Below are positions 33,081 to 41,750 of a stretch of DNA of 64,000 bases, one piece after another. The notes under the pieces are model-generated. The model made no database searches and had not been told where the DNA came from. It worked only from the letters and a program-made list of their open reading frames with translations. Location of the stretch: assembly GCA_036271795.1 (NCBI GenBank), contig DATAZY010000050.1, forward strand, positions 1 through 64,000, in the 5' to 3' direction. Position 1 is the first letter of the stretch; every line of letters begins with the position of its first letter. The position numbers were made by a program, and so were the translations under genes. The DNA comes from Galbitalea sp036271795 (GTDB taxonomy: Bacteria > Actinomycetota > Actinomycetes > Actinomycetales > Microbacteriaceae).

Positions 33081-33434
33081 TTACCCAGCATCGATTACAC
33101 AGAAACGATTGCCCTCGGTGTCGGCGAGGACCACGAAGTCCGGATGCGCCGGATACAGGTCCCAGTCGACATCCACCGCGCCGAGCGCTGTCAGTCTCTC
33201 GATTTCGGCGGCCTGATCGTCGGCGTAGAGGTCGAGGTGGATACGCGGGTGCTCCTGAACCTGCGTCTCGGACAGAGCCAGCGAGACCCGCTTTCCGCTT
33301 CCGTCCCTGGCCTGCAGGATGATCCAGGTCTCGTCCCCGGGCGAGGTCGGCTCGTAGTCGAGGGCCGCCGCCCAGAACGCGGTTGCTCGCGCGACATCCT
33401 GGACGCCGATGACGGTGGATCCGAGTGTCAGCAT
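33081..33434 (-). CDS. VOC family (glyoxalase-like) protein
   Basis: A 117-aa protein with one vicinal-oxygen-chelate module: TVIGVQDVARATAFWAAALDY at the start, HLDLYADDQAAEIERLTALGA in the middle, and FVVLADTEGNRFCVIDAG at the end, the latter two carrying likely metal ligands. A single module usually dimerises. Its substrate is unknown. It sits between prfB and ftsE on the same strand, interrupting an otherwise conserved order. Confidence 0.88.
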   Translation of the reverse strand: MLTLGSTVIGVQDVARATAFWAAALDYEPTSPGDETWIILQARDGSGKRVSLALSETQVQEHPRIHLDLYADDQAAEIERLTALGAVDVDWDLYPAHPDFVVLADTEGNRFCVIDAG

Positions 33435-33491
33435 GCTTCCACTCTGCTACTTCCTCGCGCACGGGCGCCAGTGGGCCAGTCCGCTAGTCGT

Positions 33492-34598
33492 CTAGTCCTT
33501 GGCGCTCTTGCGCCACTTGATTCCGGCGTTGATGAAACCGTCGAGGTTGCCGTCGAAGACATCCGACGGATTATTGACCTCGTACTCGGTGCGGAGATCT
33601 TTCACCATCTGGTACGGCGCGAGAACGTAACTGCGGATCTGGTCACCCCAGCTCGCGGTGATCACGCCGGCGAGCTCCTTCTTCTGCGCAGCCTCCTGCT
33701 CACGCTGCAAAACGAGCAGTCGCGACTGGAGAACCCGGAGCGCGGCAGCCCGGTTCTGGATCTGGCTCTTCTCGTTCTGCATCGAGACGACCGTGCCGGT
33801 CGGAATGTGGGTGAGCCGCACCGCGGAGTCGGTCGTGTTTACCGACTGGCCACCGGGGCCGCTGGAGCGGAACACGTCGACGCGGATGTCGCTCTCCGGG
33901 ATGTCAATCTCGCCAGCCGCCTCGATGAGCGGGATGACCTCGACCGCCGCGAAACTGGTCTGCCGCTTGCCTGCCGAGTTGAAGGGACTCATGCGCACCA
34001 GCCGGTGCGTTCCCGCCTCAACGCTCAGCGTGCCGAACGCATAGGGCGCATCCACCTCGAGGGTGGCCGACTTGATGCCGGCCTCTTCCGCGTAGCTGGT
34101 GTCCATGATGGTGACCGAATACTTGTGCTGCTCGGCCCAGCGCGTATACATGCGCAGGAGCATCTCGGCGAAGTCGGAGGCATCCACTCCTCCGGCGCCG
34201 GCGCGAATCGTGATGACCGCGGGATGATCGTCGAACTCGCCGTTCAGCAGGGTCTGCACCTCGAGTTCACCCAGAACGGCTGTGATACTTGCGAGTTCGG
34301 CGCGCGCCTCCGCGGCGGCCTCGGCATCCGCTTCGCCGTTGGCCAGCTCCACCATGATCTCGAGATCGTCGAGGCGAAGCTGGATCGAGTCGATCTTTGC
34401 CAACTCCGCCTGACGATGGCTCAGCGCGCTCGTGATTTTCTGCGCCTGCTCCGTGTCGTCCCAAAGGTCTGGAGCGCCAGCCTGGTTGCTCAGGCTTGCG
34501 ATATCGGCCTGCAGCCGTTCGACGCCAATGACCGAGCGGATGTCGGCGAAGGTCGAGCGGAGTGCGGCAATTTCCGCAGAGAAGTCGAGCTCGTCCAT
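33492..34598 (-). CDS. prfB: Peptide chain release factor 2
   Basis: A 368-aa RF2. SPF at residues 204-206 reads UGA/UAA and GGQ at 249-251 triggers peptidyl-tRNA hydrolysis. The start at 34598 (MDELDFSAEI) is the normal actinobacterial start; a longer frame runs into the divergent MFS gene. No programmed frameshift site is seen: the N-terminal domain is continuous and lacks the internal UGA of the E. coli gene. Confidence 0.97.
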   Translation of the reverse strand: MDELDFSAEIAALRSTFADIRSVIGVERLQADIASLSNQAGAPDLWDDTEQAQKITSALSHRQAELAKIDSIQLRLDDLEIMVELANGEADAEAAAEARAELASITAVLGELEVQTLLNGEFDDHPAVITIRAGAGGVDASDFAEMLLRMYTRWAEQHKYSVTIMDTSYAEEAGIKSATLEVDAPYAFGTLSVEAGTHRLVRMSPFNSAGKRQTSFAAVEVIPLIEAAGEIDIPESDIRVDVFRSSGPGGQSVNTTDSAVRLTHIPTGTVVSMQNEKSQIQNRAAALRVLQSRLLVLQREQEAAQKKELAGVITASWGDQIRSYVLAPYQMVKDLRTEYEVNNPSDVFDGNLDGFINAGIKWRKSAKD

Positions 34599-34707
34599 GT
34601 CGGCTACAAGCCTACGGCGCGCTGGAGCCTTGAGCGACGCACCGCGTCGCCGCGACGCCAGCGCCGACGGCCGTCTCGGCCGTGGGTCGACACGTAAACT
34701 GGAGTTG

Positions 34708-35976
34708 ATGAGCACCGAAGAACTCCCGTTCAAGTGGAGTTCCATCGCACTCCCCGCGTTTCTTCCCACGCTGCTGTTTTCGACCGGCGAGGGCGCGATC
34801 ATCCCGATCATCCCGACCGTCGCCCACAGCATGGGCGCGACCCTGGCAATCGCCGGGCTCATTGCGTCCATGATCATGGTCGGCGAGGTTTTCGGCGACA
34901 TCCCGAGTGGATGGCTCGTGGCACGAATCGGGGAACGCACGGCCATGATCGGCGGCGCGTTCGTCGCCGTCATCGGGCTCGCGATCGCAACGTTCGCGCC
35001 GAATCCGTTCGTGCTCGGCGTCGGCATCCTGCTCGTCGGCCTGGCCACGGCGGTTTTCGCGCTGGCCCGTCACGCGTTCATGACCAGCTTCGTCCCGCAG
35101 CGGATTCGGGCACGGGCGCTCTCGACGCTCGGGGGTACTTTCCGAGCTGGCTACTTCATCGGCCCGTTCATTGCGGCGGGCGTGATCGCGCTCACCGGGC
35201 GAACAGCTACCGTCTTCTGGGTCGACATCGTCGGCTGTCTCGGAGCAGCAATCGTTCTGCTCATCGTGCAGGATCCGTCCGCGGCGCTCGGGGCCGCGCG
35301 CGCCAGGCACACGGCCGCAGCCGAGCTCGACGCGGGACGCCAGGAGGTCGCGGCGGAATCACATGGCCTGTTCAGGACCATCTGGGCAAATCGCGGTGTA
35401 CTCGCGAGGCTCGGCGCCGGCGCGGGTCTCATCGGCGCCATCCGCGCCAGCCGGCAGGTCATCCTGCCGCTCTGGGCCGTCAGCATCGCGGTCAGCGACT
35501 CGAACACCGCAATCATCATCGGTATTGCCGGTGCGATCGACTTCGGCCTGTTCTACTCGAGCGGGTGGATCATGGACCGCTGGGGGCGGCTCGCGAGCGC
35601 ACTCCCGTCGATGATCGGGCTCGGCGTCGCGCACATCCTGCTCGCGGTGAGCTTCGGGCTTCCCGATCGGTTCGTCTGGTTCGTCACGATCGCGATGTTC
35701 ATGTCGATCGCCAACGGGATCGGTAGCGGCATCCTGATGACGCTCGGCGCCGACCTGGCAAACAAGAGCAATCCCGCGCCATTCCTCGGCGCCTGGCGAT
35801 TCACCGGTGATGTCGGCAGCGCAGCCGCTCCGTTGCTGGTGTCGGTGCTCACGGGGGTCGCGACGATCGCCATCGCGAGCGGCGTCATGGGGGTGATCGG
35901 TCTCGTCGGCGCGGGGCTATTACTCCGCTACATCCCCCGATACATCCGGCGACCGGCAAATCCCCGAAGCGCCTAG
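34708..35976 (+). CDS. MFS transporter
   Basis: A 422-aa, 12-TM facilitator from ATG 34708 with GGAG seven nt before it. The upstream open frame is antisense to prfB. TM2-3 loop has SGWLVARIGERTAM, and MDRWGRLASALPS lies in the central half. Substrate unknown; resembles multidrug or sugar efflux MFS. It overlaps the following minus-strand gene by 4 bp, tail to tail. Confidence 0.87.
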   Translation: MSTEELPFKWSSIALPAFLPTLLFSTGEGAIIPIIPTVAHSMGATLAIAGLIASMIMVGEVFGDIPSGWLVARIGERTAMIGGAFVAVIGLAIATFAPNPFVLGVGILLVGLATAVFALARHAFMTSFVPQRIRARALSTLGGTFRAGYFIGPFIAAGVIALTGRTATVFWVDIVGCLGAAIVLLIVQDPSAALGAARARHTAAAELDAGRQEVAAESHGLFRTIWANRGVLARLGAGAGLIGAIRASRQVILPLWAVSIAVSDSNTAIIIGIAGAIDFGLFYSSGWIMDRWGRLASALPSMIGLGVAHILLAVSFGLPDRFVWFVTIAMFMSIANGIGSGILMTLGADLANKSNPAPFLGAWRFTGDVGSAAAPLLVSVLTGVATIAIASGVMGVIGLVGAGLLLRYIPRYIRRPANPRSA

Positions 35977-36533
35977 CGCGGGTCGCGCCCCGTGATCGCC
36001 AGCAGACGCCACTCGAGAGGCGCGTCCGGATCGATGTCGATGGGGTCTTCGTACAGCCCGGTCGCCGCGAGCGTCTCGCGCTGCGGTTCGAAAATCGTCC
36101 AGGTGGCCTCGACGAGGAGGTCATCGAGGCGCTCGTCGGAGTGTGTTGCGCGTGCCATGTCCCAGCTGTGAATGGCGACGTCGGCCGTCTGCTCCTTGAG
36201 GTAGTCGATCATCTCGACGGTGTCGTAGGACAGCTGAACGGTCATGTCGAACGGTGCGGATTCCCAGGCAACGGTCGCGATCTGGGACCAGCGCTGCCAC
36301 TCCCCCAGCAGGTCGTCTTCGTCGATGGCGTCGATGTCGTCGCCGACCTCCTCGATCGACTTGCCAGCGAGAAGCAATGGCACCCACTGCTGCTCCCGGA
36401 TGACGTGCCGGGCCAGGTCGCTGACGTCCCAGTCCGTGTCGGGCGTCGGCGCGTGCCAGTCGGTCACCGCAAGGAGTCGGCGGCCGAACTCCTGGTGCGC
36501 GCGAATCTGCAGGTCGAGCCAGTCGTAATCCAT
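35973..36533 (-). CDS. MDMPI/TIGR03086-like DinB-fold protein
   Basis: A 186-aa protein from ATG 36533; the longer frame upstream crosses the hairpin and the Tad genes. It has WDVSDLARHVIREQQWVPLLLAGKS (helix 2 of the mycothiol-dependent maleylpyruvate isomerase N-terminal fold) and DVAIHSWDMARAT, the usual His-bearing helix. Such proteins often bind a metal and use mycothiol. The reaction is unknown. It is probably a separate transcript from the Tad operon. Confidence 0.78.
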   Translation of the reverse strand: MDYDWLDLQIRAHQEFGRRLLAVTDWHAPTPDTDWDVSDLARHVIREQQWVPLLLAGKSIEEVGDDIDAIDEDDLLGEWQRWSQIATVAWESAPFDMTVQLSYDTVEMIDYLKEQTADVAIHSWDMARATHSDERLDDLLVEATWTIFEPQRETLAATGLYEDPIDIDPDAPLEWRLLAITGRDPR

Positions 36534-36573
36534 GTACCCACGATAGAGAATCCGGTCGCTCCCCCGTTTAACA

Positions 36574-36635
36574 CCGCTGCACTTTGTTGACCGCGCGGCC
36601 CCTGTAGCACTGGCGCGGCCAACAAAGTGCGGCGG
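36574..36635. terminator. Long imperfect hairpin after the Tad operon
   Basis: Arms 36574-36596 and 36613-36635 (23 nt each, two mismatches) with a 16-nt loop. It begins 3 nt after the last Tad gene's stop on the minus strand. No T-tract is visible, so termination is likely but not certain. Confidence 0.55.
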
Positions 36636-36637
36636 CA

Positions 36638-37072
36638 CTAGGAGAAGACCGAGCGGGCGATCGAGGTGACCTCGATGCGAAAGCCCTTCGGGATGAAGAG
36701 GGTGAGGACCGGCGGAGCCCAGTAGCAGGAGAGTTCGACGGTCGCGCTGCGGCCATCCACGCTCACTGCCCGCTCGACCTGCAGATCGGTAAAGTGATCG
36801 GCCGGGTTGTCGGCGAGGTAGGCGGACACTGCGGATGCGACCTCCGGTGACGTGAGCAGCGGCCGGTTCCCATGCACCGTCGCTGTCACGTCGTCGAGGG
36901 TGAAAGCTTCGGCCCCGACGAGTGACGCGCCGTCGGCCAGGATGAACAGGCGCTTTCGCTCGAGATAGAGGGATGTCGCCGCGACAACCAGGAGGACGAG
37001 CGCGAGGCACAGCGCGCCATAGAAGATCGTGAGCAGGAGGGTAGAACCCTCCTCGCTGCGGAGCCGCCTCAT
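36638..37072 (-). CDS. TadG/Rv3654c-like pilus assembly protein
   Basis: A 144-aa protein with N-terminal EEGSTLLLTIFYGALCLALVLLVVAATSLYLERKRLFILADGASLVGAEA (seen here in parts: EEGSTLLLTIF, YLERKRLFILADGAS), the signature of helicase/secretion-neighbourhood TadE-like proteins with one TM. The extracytoplasmic C-terminal part is variable. Last gene of the Tad operon. It overlaps the upstream TadE by ATGA. Confidence 0.8.
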   Translation of the reverse strand: MRRLRSEEGSTLLLTIFYGALCLALVLLVVAATSLYLERKRLFILADGASLVGAEAFTLDDVTATVHGNRPLLTSPEVASAVSAYLADNPADHFTDLQVERAVSVDGRSATVELSCYWAPPVLTLFIPKGFRIEVTSIARSVFS

Positions 37073-37521
37073 CCCGCGCCCCAGAATCGCGATACTTGCT
37101 CAGTCGAGGTTGCACTCAGAGGTATCGAAAGGGGCGCGGCGAATGGCAGCGCGCTCGGAACGAGCGGCAGCGAAACGGAGGTTGTCACGGTCACGGTCAC
37201 GAATCCGCGCCGAGTGAGGCAAGCCGCGGGATTCGGGCGACAGCTGATCTTGACTGTCGAGGCGTCCGATCGAAGCCCGAACTCGTCGAGTGCGATATCG
37301 ACTGCTGTCTGTGCCTCGGACTGTGCGGTTCCGGCATCCGGCGCCTGGACGAAGACCCGCGCAGCCTGGCGCGATGCTCCCTCAACGGACAGCGCGCCGC
37401 CCTGAATCGCGGACATCGCAACGACAAGATATACCAACGGAATCAGGAGCAGGAATCCGGCCGTGATGAACTCGAGCGCCGCCGAGCCGTCATCATCACG
37501 GAAGGGTCTCGATCGCCGCAT
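37069..37521 (-). CDS. TadE family minor pilin-like protein (copy 2)
   Basis: From the ATG at 37521 (MRRSRPFRDDDGSAALEF) about 150 aa; a longer start at 37554 lies within the preceding gene. DDGSAALEFITAGFLLLIP is the TadE prepilin-like segment, followed by an extracytoplasmic domain with Cys residues (ISCRPNPAACL). Second of two TadE-type genes. Thought to initiate or cap Flp pili. Confidence 0.78.
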   Translation of the reverse strand: MRRSRPFRDDDGSAALEFITAGFLLLIPLVYLVVAMSAIQGGALSVEGASRQAARVFVQAPDAGTAQSEAQTAVDIALDEFGLRSDASTVKISCRPNPAACLTRRGFVTVTVTTSVSLPLVPSALPFAAPLSIPLSATSTEQVSRFWGAG

Positions 37522-37915
37522 GGCCGCGGACCTCCAATCCGTCGGGAATGCCAATCAGGCCGATGAGCGGGAGGGGCGTCTTCACCGTCACGATGTCGGA
37601 CGGATAGCCGTCGTAGCTGCCCCGCGCAACCGTGACATCCTTCGCATAGCCGGGCCCGAGGGCGGTCGTGATGAGGTCGCGGGTGCGACCGATGCCGTCG
37701 CTGATGCTGTTGTCCGCCAAAGCTCCGTAGCGTGCACCCTCGGACGCGGCATCCTGCACCGTGTTTCGGATCAGCAGGGCGAGCCCGAGCTGGATGACCG
37801 ACAGGGTCAGAACCGTCAGCAGCACGCCGACCAGCACGAACTCGACGACTGCAGAGCCGGTGTCGTCTCGCAGCCCGGAACCCTCGCGCCGTTTAGAAAC
37901 CGGTGACGCGATCAA
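37496..37915 (-). CDS. TadE family minor pilin-like protein (copy 1)
   Basis: A protein of about 139 aa from TTG 37915; another TTG at 37954 is equally open and lies inside flp, so the start is uncertain. DDTGSAVVEFVLVGVLLTVL is the TadE signal/TM segment, followed by NTVQDAASEGARYGALAD, typical of TadE. Its start overlaps the end of flp by about 20 bp. Together with copy 2 it probably builds the pilus base or tip. Confidence 0.75.
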   Translation of the reverse strand: MIASPVSKRREGSGLRDDTGSAVVEFVLVGVLLTVLTLSVIQLGLALLIRNTVQDAASEGARYGALADNSISDGIGRTRDLITTALGPGYAKDVTVARGSYDGYPSDIVTVKTPLPLIGLIGIPDGLEVRGHAAIETLP

Positions 37916-38060
37916 TGGCCTGCTGAAACACGTTCGCGAGCGCTGGCCCCGCAAGGCCCCAAATAACGATCACGAGCCCCGCGGTCATGAGCGTGATCAG
38001 CACCCAGCCGGGTACGTCGCCTCGCTCATCACGGAAGCGGAAATGGCGTTTTGCGGTCAC
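37893..38060 (-). CDS. Flp-type small pilin
   Basis: A 55-aa protein from GTG 38060: basic N terminus, RFRDERGDVPGWVLITLM, one long TM, and a short C-terminal amphipathic part ending IDRVTGF. Length and position, right after tadC and before tadE, match the Flp major pilin of actinobacterial Tad loci. The classical G/xxxxE cleavage signature is not clear (RGDVPGW instead). No prepilin peptidase gene is visible in the operon. Confidence 0.72.
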   Translation of the reverse strand: MTAKRHFRFRDERGDVPGWVLITLMTAGLVIVIWGLAGPALANVFQQAIDRVTGF

Positions 38061-38070
38061 GATGGTCCTT

Positions 38071-39003
38071 TCATCCGAAACCCAGTTGCAGCACGAACAG
38101 CCCAGGGAAGATCGCGATGGCGATCGTGATTGGCAGGATGAGAAACACCAGCGGTACGAGCATGGCGACCTCCTTCTTACCGGAAAGCTCAAGCAACTCG
38201 CGCTTGGCGTTCTCGCGCGCATCCTGTGCCTGTGCGCGCAGGACTTCCGCGAGCGGTGTTCCGCGCTCAAGCGCTCCGTTGATTTGCTCGATCGCTCGGG
38301 TGAGCGGCGGCAGCTGCAGCGCGGCAGACAGTCGCTCGAGGGAGTCGCCAAGTGGCAGACCGGTGCTGACGTTGGTGGTAACGGTCGACAGCTCCATGGC
38401 AAGCTCCCCACTCGAGATGGTCCCGATCCGTCGAATGGCGTCGAGGATTCCCTCGCCCGCAGACAGGCTCAGCGTCAGGAACTCGAGGACGGTCGGCAAC
38501 TCCTTCGTCATGCGCGCGATCCGCCCTTTCGCCACCCGCTGCAGCAGGTAGTCACGGGCGAGAAATCCGCCGATTGCTGCGACGATTACAAGCCCGGCGG
38601 GCACAGCGAACGGGATGGCCTGGACGCCGCCAAAGGCGAACCCGGCAACGATCGCGACCGCGGCCGCAGCCGCGGACCACAGCAACTGCCGCGAACGAAA
38701 CTCGTCGACGGACATCGTGAGTCCGGCCTGACGCAGCCGGATCGCGACCAGCTCGTTGCCGCCGACAAGCGTGCCGATCATGCGGCGCATCCTGCTCACG
38801 ACCGGTTCGAGCATCGCGCCGAAAACGGGCAGCGGGTCGGAACTGCGTCGGTCGAGCAGGTCGCGCGCATCCGCCGACACGTCGACCACGTAGGGCGCAA
38901 CCCTCGTCGTGAGGGTCGGTCTGCTCATCCGCGGGGCCATGCTGACGAGCAGCCACAGGCCCAGTCCGAGCGCGAGTCCGCACAGGACCGCGGGGGCGGT
39001 CAT
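38071..39003 (-). CDS. tadC: TadC-like type II secretion system F family protein
   Basis: A 310-aa inner-membrane platform protein from ATG 39003 in an ATGA overlap with tadB. GNELVAIRLRQAGLTMSVDEFR leads into TM segments; the T2SSF domain (about 140-275) has LPTVLEFLTLSLSAGEGI, LPLGDSLERLSAAL and ALERGTPLAEVLRAQA. With TadB it forms the platform on which TadA acts. Confidence 0.87.
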   Translation of the reverse strand: MTAPAVLCGLALGLGLWLLVSMAPRMSRPTLTTRVAPYVVDVSADARDLLDRRSSDPLPVFGAMLEPVVSRMRRMIGTLVGGNELVAIRLRQAGLTMSVDEFRSRQLLWSAAAAAVAIVAGFAFGGVQAIPFAVPAGLVIVAAIGGFLARDYLLQRVAKGRIARMTKELPTVLEFLTLSLSAGEGILDAIRRIGTISSGELAMELSTVTTNVSTGLPLGDSLERLSAALQLPPLTRAIEQINGALERGTPLAEVLRAQAQDARENAKRELLELSGKKEVAMLVPLVFLILPITIAIAIFPGLFVLQLGFG

Positions 39004-39860
39004 CCGAACCACCGCCGCTCTTCGGGAAGTCGCCCGATGCCGATCATGATTCGATAGGCCACGAGCGATAGCGCGAGGCCGACCGCAATCAGGGCGATGC
39101 CCTCCGCCGAGTTATACGCAGCAGCGGCTTCCGGTCGGGTAGACAGCAGCAGGAGCACGATCCAGGGGGCGGCGACCCCTAGCCGCGCGGCGTTCACGAT
39201 CCAGGACTGGCGTGCCTCGACTTCGGATCGGATGGCAGCGTCCTGGCGAAGATACGCGGCAAGGTTGCGCAGGACGGTGGTGAGCTCGTTGCCGCCGACC
39301 TCCCTCGACATTCGAAGCGTTTCGACGATGCGGTCGGCAACCGGGTCGGCAAGGCGATCCTTTAGTCGATCGAGGCTGTCGGCGAATCCGCCGGTCATCC
39401 GGTAGTCGCGCTCGAAATCTGCAAATGCGGCTCGCGTAATTGGCGGACCGGAGTGCGCCAGCGTGACGACGCTCTCCGGGAGGGCAAGTCCCGATCGAAC
39501 CGCCGACACGAGATGGTCGACCACATCCGGCCAGACGACGCGGGTCGCACGGCGCTGGGCTCGCGCCCGCCAGATCACCACCGCGCTCGGGAGGACCAGC
39601 AACAGGATGGCCGCAGCAAACGCCACGGCAATGACGGGAACCAGCGCAAAGACTAGTGCGCCAGCTGCGATTCCGAGGATGACCGATGCGGCAGCGACGG
39701 TCGACACGCCAACCCGGCCGAGCCCGGCCCGGACAAGAATCTCGCGCGCACGCATCCGCGTGGATGCCTTTCCGGAGTTCTCTGCCCGGCTGGGCCGCAG
39801 CAGCGGCGAGGTCACGAGCAGCAGTCCAATGCCAAGGAGCAACCCGAACGCGACGCTCAC
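39000..39860 (-). CDS. tadB: TadB-like type II secretion system F family protein
   Basis: A 286-aa membrane protein with two N-terminal and two C-terminal TM segments around a T2SSF domain (about 125-240; VVWPDVVDHLVSAVRSGLAL, ITRAAFADFERDYRMTGGF). The GTG start overlaps the tadA stop by GTGA. Pairs with TadC. Confidence 0.87.
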   Translation of the reverse strand: MSVAFGLLLGIGLLLVTSPLLRPSRAENSGKASTRMRAREILVRAGLGRVGVSTVAAASVILGIAAGALVFALVPVIAVAFAAAILLLVLPSAVVIWRARAQRRATRVVWPDVVDHLVSAVRSGLALPESVVTLAHSGPPITRAAFADFERDYRMTGGFADSLDRLKDRLADPVADRIVETLRMSREVGGNELTTVLRNLAAYLRQDAAIRSEVEARQSWIVNAARLGVAAPWIVLLLLSTRPEAAAAYNSAEGIALIAVGLALSLVAYRIMIGIGRLPEERRWFG

Positions 39861-41149
39861 GTCCGCACCTCTCGGGTCTCGTAGGCGGACAGCACAGTGG
39901 CGGGGTCAAGCCCGGCTCTGCGGAACTTCGCCGTCTTGGACGGATATCCGCCGGTCGCCTCGAGCGCGCCACGCTGCAAGGCAAAGATCGAACTGGCCTC
40001 GATGGTCGAACCGGTCGCCTGACCGCTCGGCGCGATGATTTCGGCTACGCGACGCTTGCCACTGCGCTCGAGTTCGCAGTGCACCACCATGTCGATCGAA
40101 CTCGCGACGGTCGGCACGACAAAGTCGGAGTCGATATTCCGCCCGGCGAGCAGCGGCAGCGTGCACAGCTTGGCGAGGGCGTCCCGCGCACTGTTGGCGT
40201 GGATTGAGCACATGCCGGGAAGCCCGCTGTTCAGTGCGATCAGCAGATCGAGCGCCTCAGCCTCGCGGACCTCGCCGACAACCAGCCGGTCCGGTCGCAT
40301 CCGCAGTGCCTCTTTGATCAGCCGACGGAGACCGACCTCGCCCGTGCCCTCGAGGCTGGGCTGGCGGCACTGCATCGACACGGTGTCGCGTGCGCTCAGA
40401 TCGAGCTCGAAGGTCTCCTCGACGGTGACGATCCGCTCGACGGCTCGCGTGCCGGAGAGCAGCGCGTTGAGCATGGTCGTCTTGCCGCTCTGGGTGGCGC
40501 CGGAAACGAGGATATTTTGCCCACTGAGCACGCACATCCGCAGGAATTCCGAAGCCTGCTGGGTAAGCGAGCCGAGCTCGACGAGCTGTTGCAGTGACCG
40601 GATGCGCTTGGTGAACTTGCGGATGTTCACTGACCAATATTTCGCTGTTATGTCCGGTATGACCACGTGAAGACGCGATCCGTCAGGCAGCGAGGAGTCG
40701 ACGAATGGGGAACTCAAATCGACTCGCCTGCCGGAAGATTGCAGCATCCGCTCGACGAGGTCGCGCACTTCTCCGTCCGTCAGCTCGAGCTCGGTAAGCT
40801 CCGGGATGCCGTCCCTGGCGATGAAGATCTTGTCCGGTGCGTTGATCCAGATTTCCTCAACGCCGGGGTCGTCGAAGTAGGGCTGCAGCGCACCGAAGCC
40901 GGTGAGCGTTGCCAGGACCTGACTCGCGGCGTGCGTCTCGTCGACGAGCAGCGGAAGCGATCCGCCGAGCGCGCGCTCACTGTATCGCTGCACCTCGTCG
41001 TGGATGTAGCGCTCAGCAACTCCGTCGTCGCCGAGGTTCGCGCCATCCCGACGAACGCGCTCGCGTACCCGGTCGGTGATCATCGCGACGGCCTGTGACA
41101 TGCGGATCAGTGTGTCCACCGCAGCCGTCACGCGTGCGGAGTTTTCCAC
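39857..41149 (-). CDS. tadA: TadA/CpaF-type pilus assembly ATPase
   Basis: A 430-aa secretion ATPase. N-terminal domain about 1-190 (GFGALQPYFDDPGVEEIWIN), Walker A SGATQSGKTTML near 230, Asp box and EETFEL, Walker B DRLVVGEVREAEALD near 300, His box SIHANSARDALAKL near 325. It energises Flp pilus assembly. First gene of the operon; no tadZ/Ssd or TadV is seen next to it. Confidence 0.93.
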   Translation of the reverse strand: MENSARVTAAVDTLIRMSQAVAMITDRVRERVRRDGANLGDDGVAERYIHDEVQRYSERALGGSLPLLVDETHAASQVLATLTGFGALQPYFDDPGVEEIWINAPDKIFIARDGIPELTELELTDGEVRDLVERMLQSSGRRVDLSSPFVDSSLPDGSRLHVVIPDITAKYWSVNIRKFTKRIRSLQQLVELGSLTQQASEFLRMCVLSGQNILVSGATQSGKTTMLNALLSGTRAVERIVTVEETFELDLSARDTVSMQCRQPSLEGTGEVGLRRLIKEALRMRPDRLVVGEVREAEALDLLIALNSGLPGMCSIHANSARDALAKLCTLPLLAGRNIDSDFVVPTVASSIDMVVHCELERSGKRRVAEIIAPSGQATGSTIEASSIFALQRGALEATGGYPSKTAKFRRAGLDPATVLSAYETREVRT

Positions 41150-41176
41150 AGGCCCCGGCGCGAGTTCACCGCGCAG

Positions 41177-41746
41177 CTACCAGACCCCCGGCACCAGCCG
41201 CTTCGTCCGCTTGCTGTAGTCGACATACGGCTGGCCCAGCACCGCGATGAGTTGCGCCTCCTCGACCCTGATTCGACGCAGGATCACGATCGGCGGCAGC
41301 ACGATCAGGATGACCAGGGACACCCAGTTTCCGAGCGCGATCCCGAAACCGATCGCGAGGATCAGGAGCCCCGTATACGACGGATGCCGCACCCAGCGGT
41401 ACGGCCCGCGATCTACGATGGCCTGGTCAGAGTCGACCTCGACCGTCAGCCGGAACGACCGGCCGAGAACGACGATCGACCAGATTCGGATGCCCAGCCC
41501 GGCCCACGCGATGACCTCGCCGGTGATGAGATGCCAGCCGCCCAGCGCCAGCCATTCCTGCTGTCGCACGAGTAGCGCGGCCACGACCGCTGCACCGTAC
41601 GCCACTATGAGGCCGAACGTGATTGCGATCCGGGTGCCCCGATCGTTCGCGATGCTTCCCTTACGCCGAACGACGTCGCGGACGCTCAACACGACCTCAA
41701 GCACGATCCAGGCCCAGATCGGCGGCAGGATCAGCAACCAGTTCAT
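41177..41746 (-). CDS. Isoprenylcysteine carboxyl methyltransferase-like membrane protein
   Basis: A 189-aa protein with about five TM segments. GPYRWVRHPSYTGLLI (about 118-133) plus VEEAQLIAVLGQPYVDYSKRTKRLVPGVW (in parts, near the C terminus) is the SAM-binding signature of ICMT/PEMT-like enzymes. Bacterial members are thought to methylate lipids or small molecules; target unknown. Confidence 0.85.
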   Translation of the reverse strand: MNWLLILPPIWAWIVLEVVLSVRDVVRRKGSIANDRGTRIAITFGLIVAYGAAVVAALLVRQQEWLALGGWHLITGEVIAWAGLGIRIWSIVVLGRSFRLTVEVDSDQAIVDRGPYRWVRHPSYTGLLILAIGFGIALGNWVSLVILIVLPPIVILRRIRVEEAQLIAVLGQPYVDYSKRTKRLVPGVW

Positions 41747-41750
41747 GCAA

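Noticed and set aside
33492..34598. Programmed +1 frameshift in prfB
   Set aside because: The frame is continuous across the N-terminal domain and has no internal UGA.
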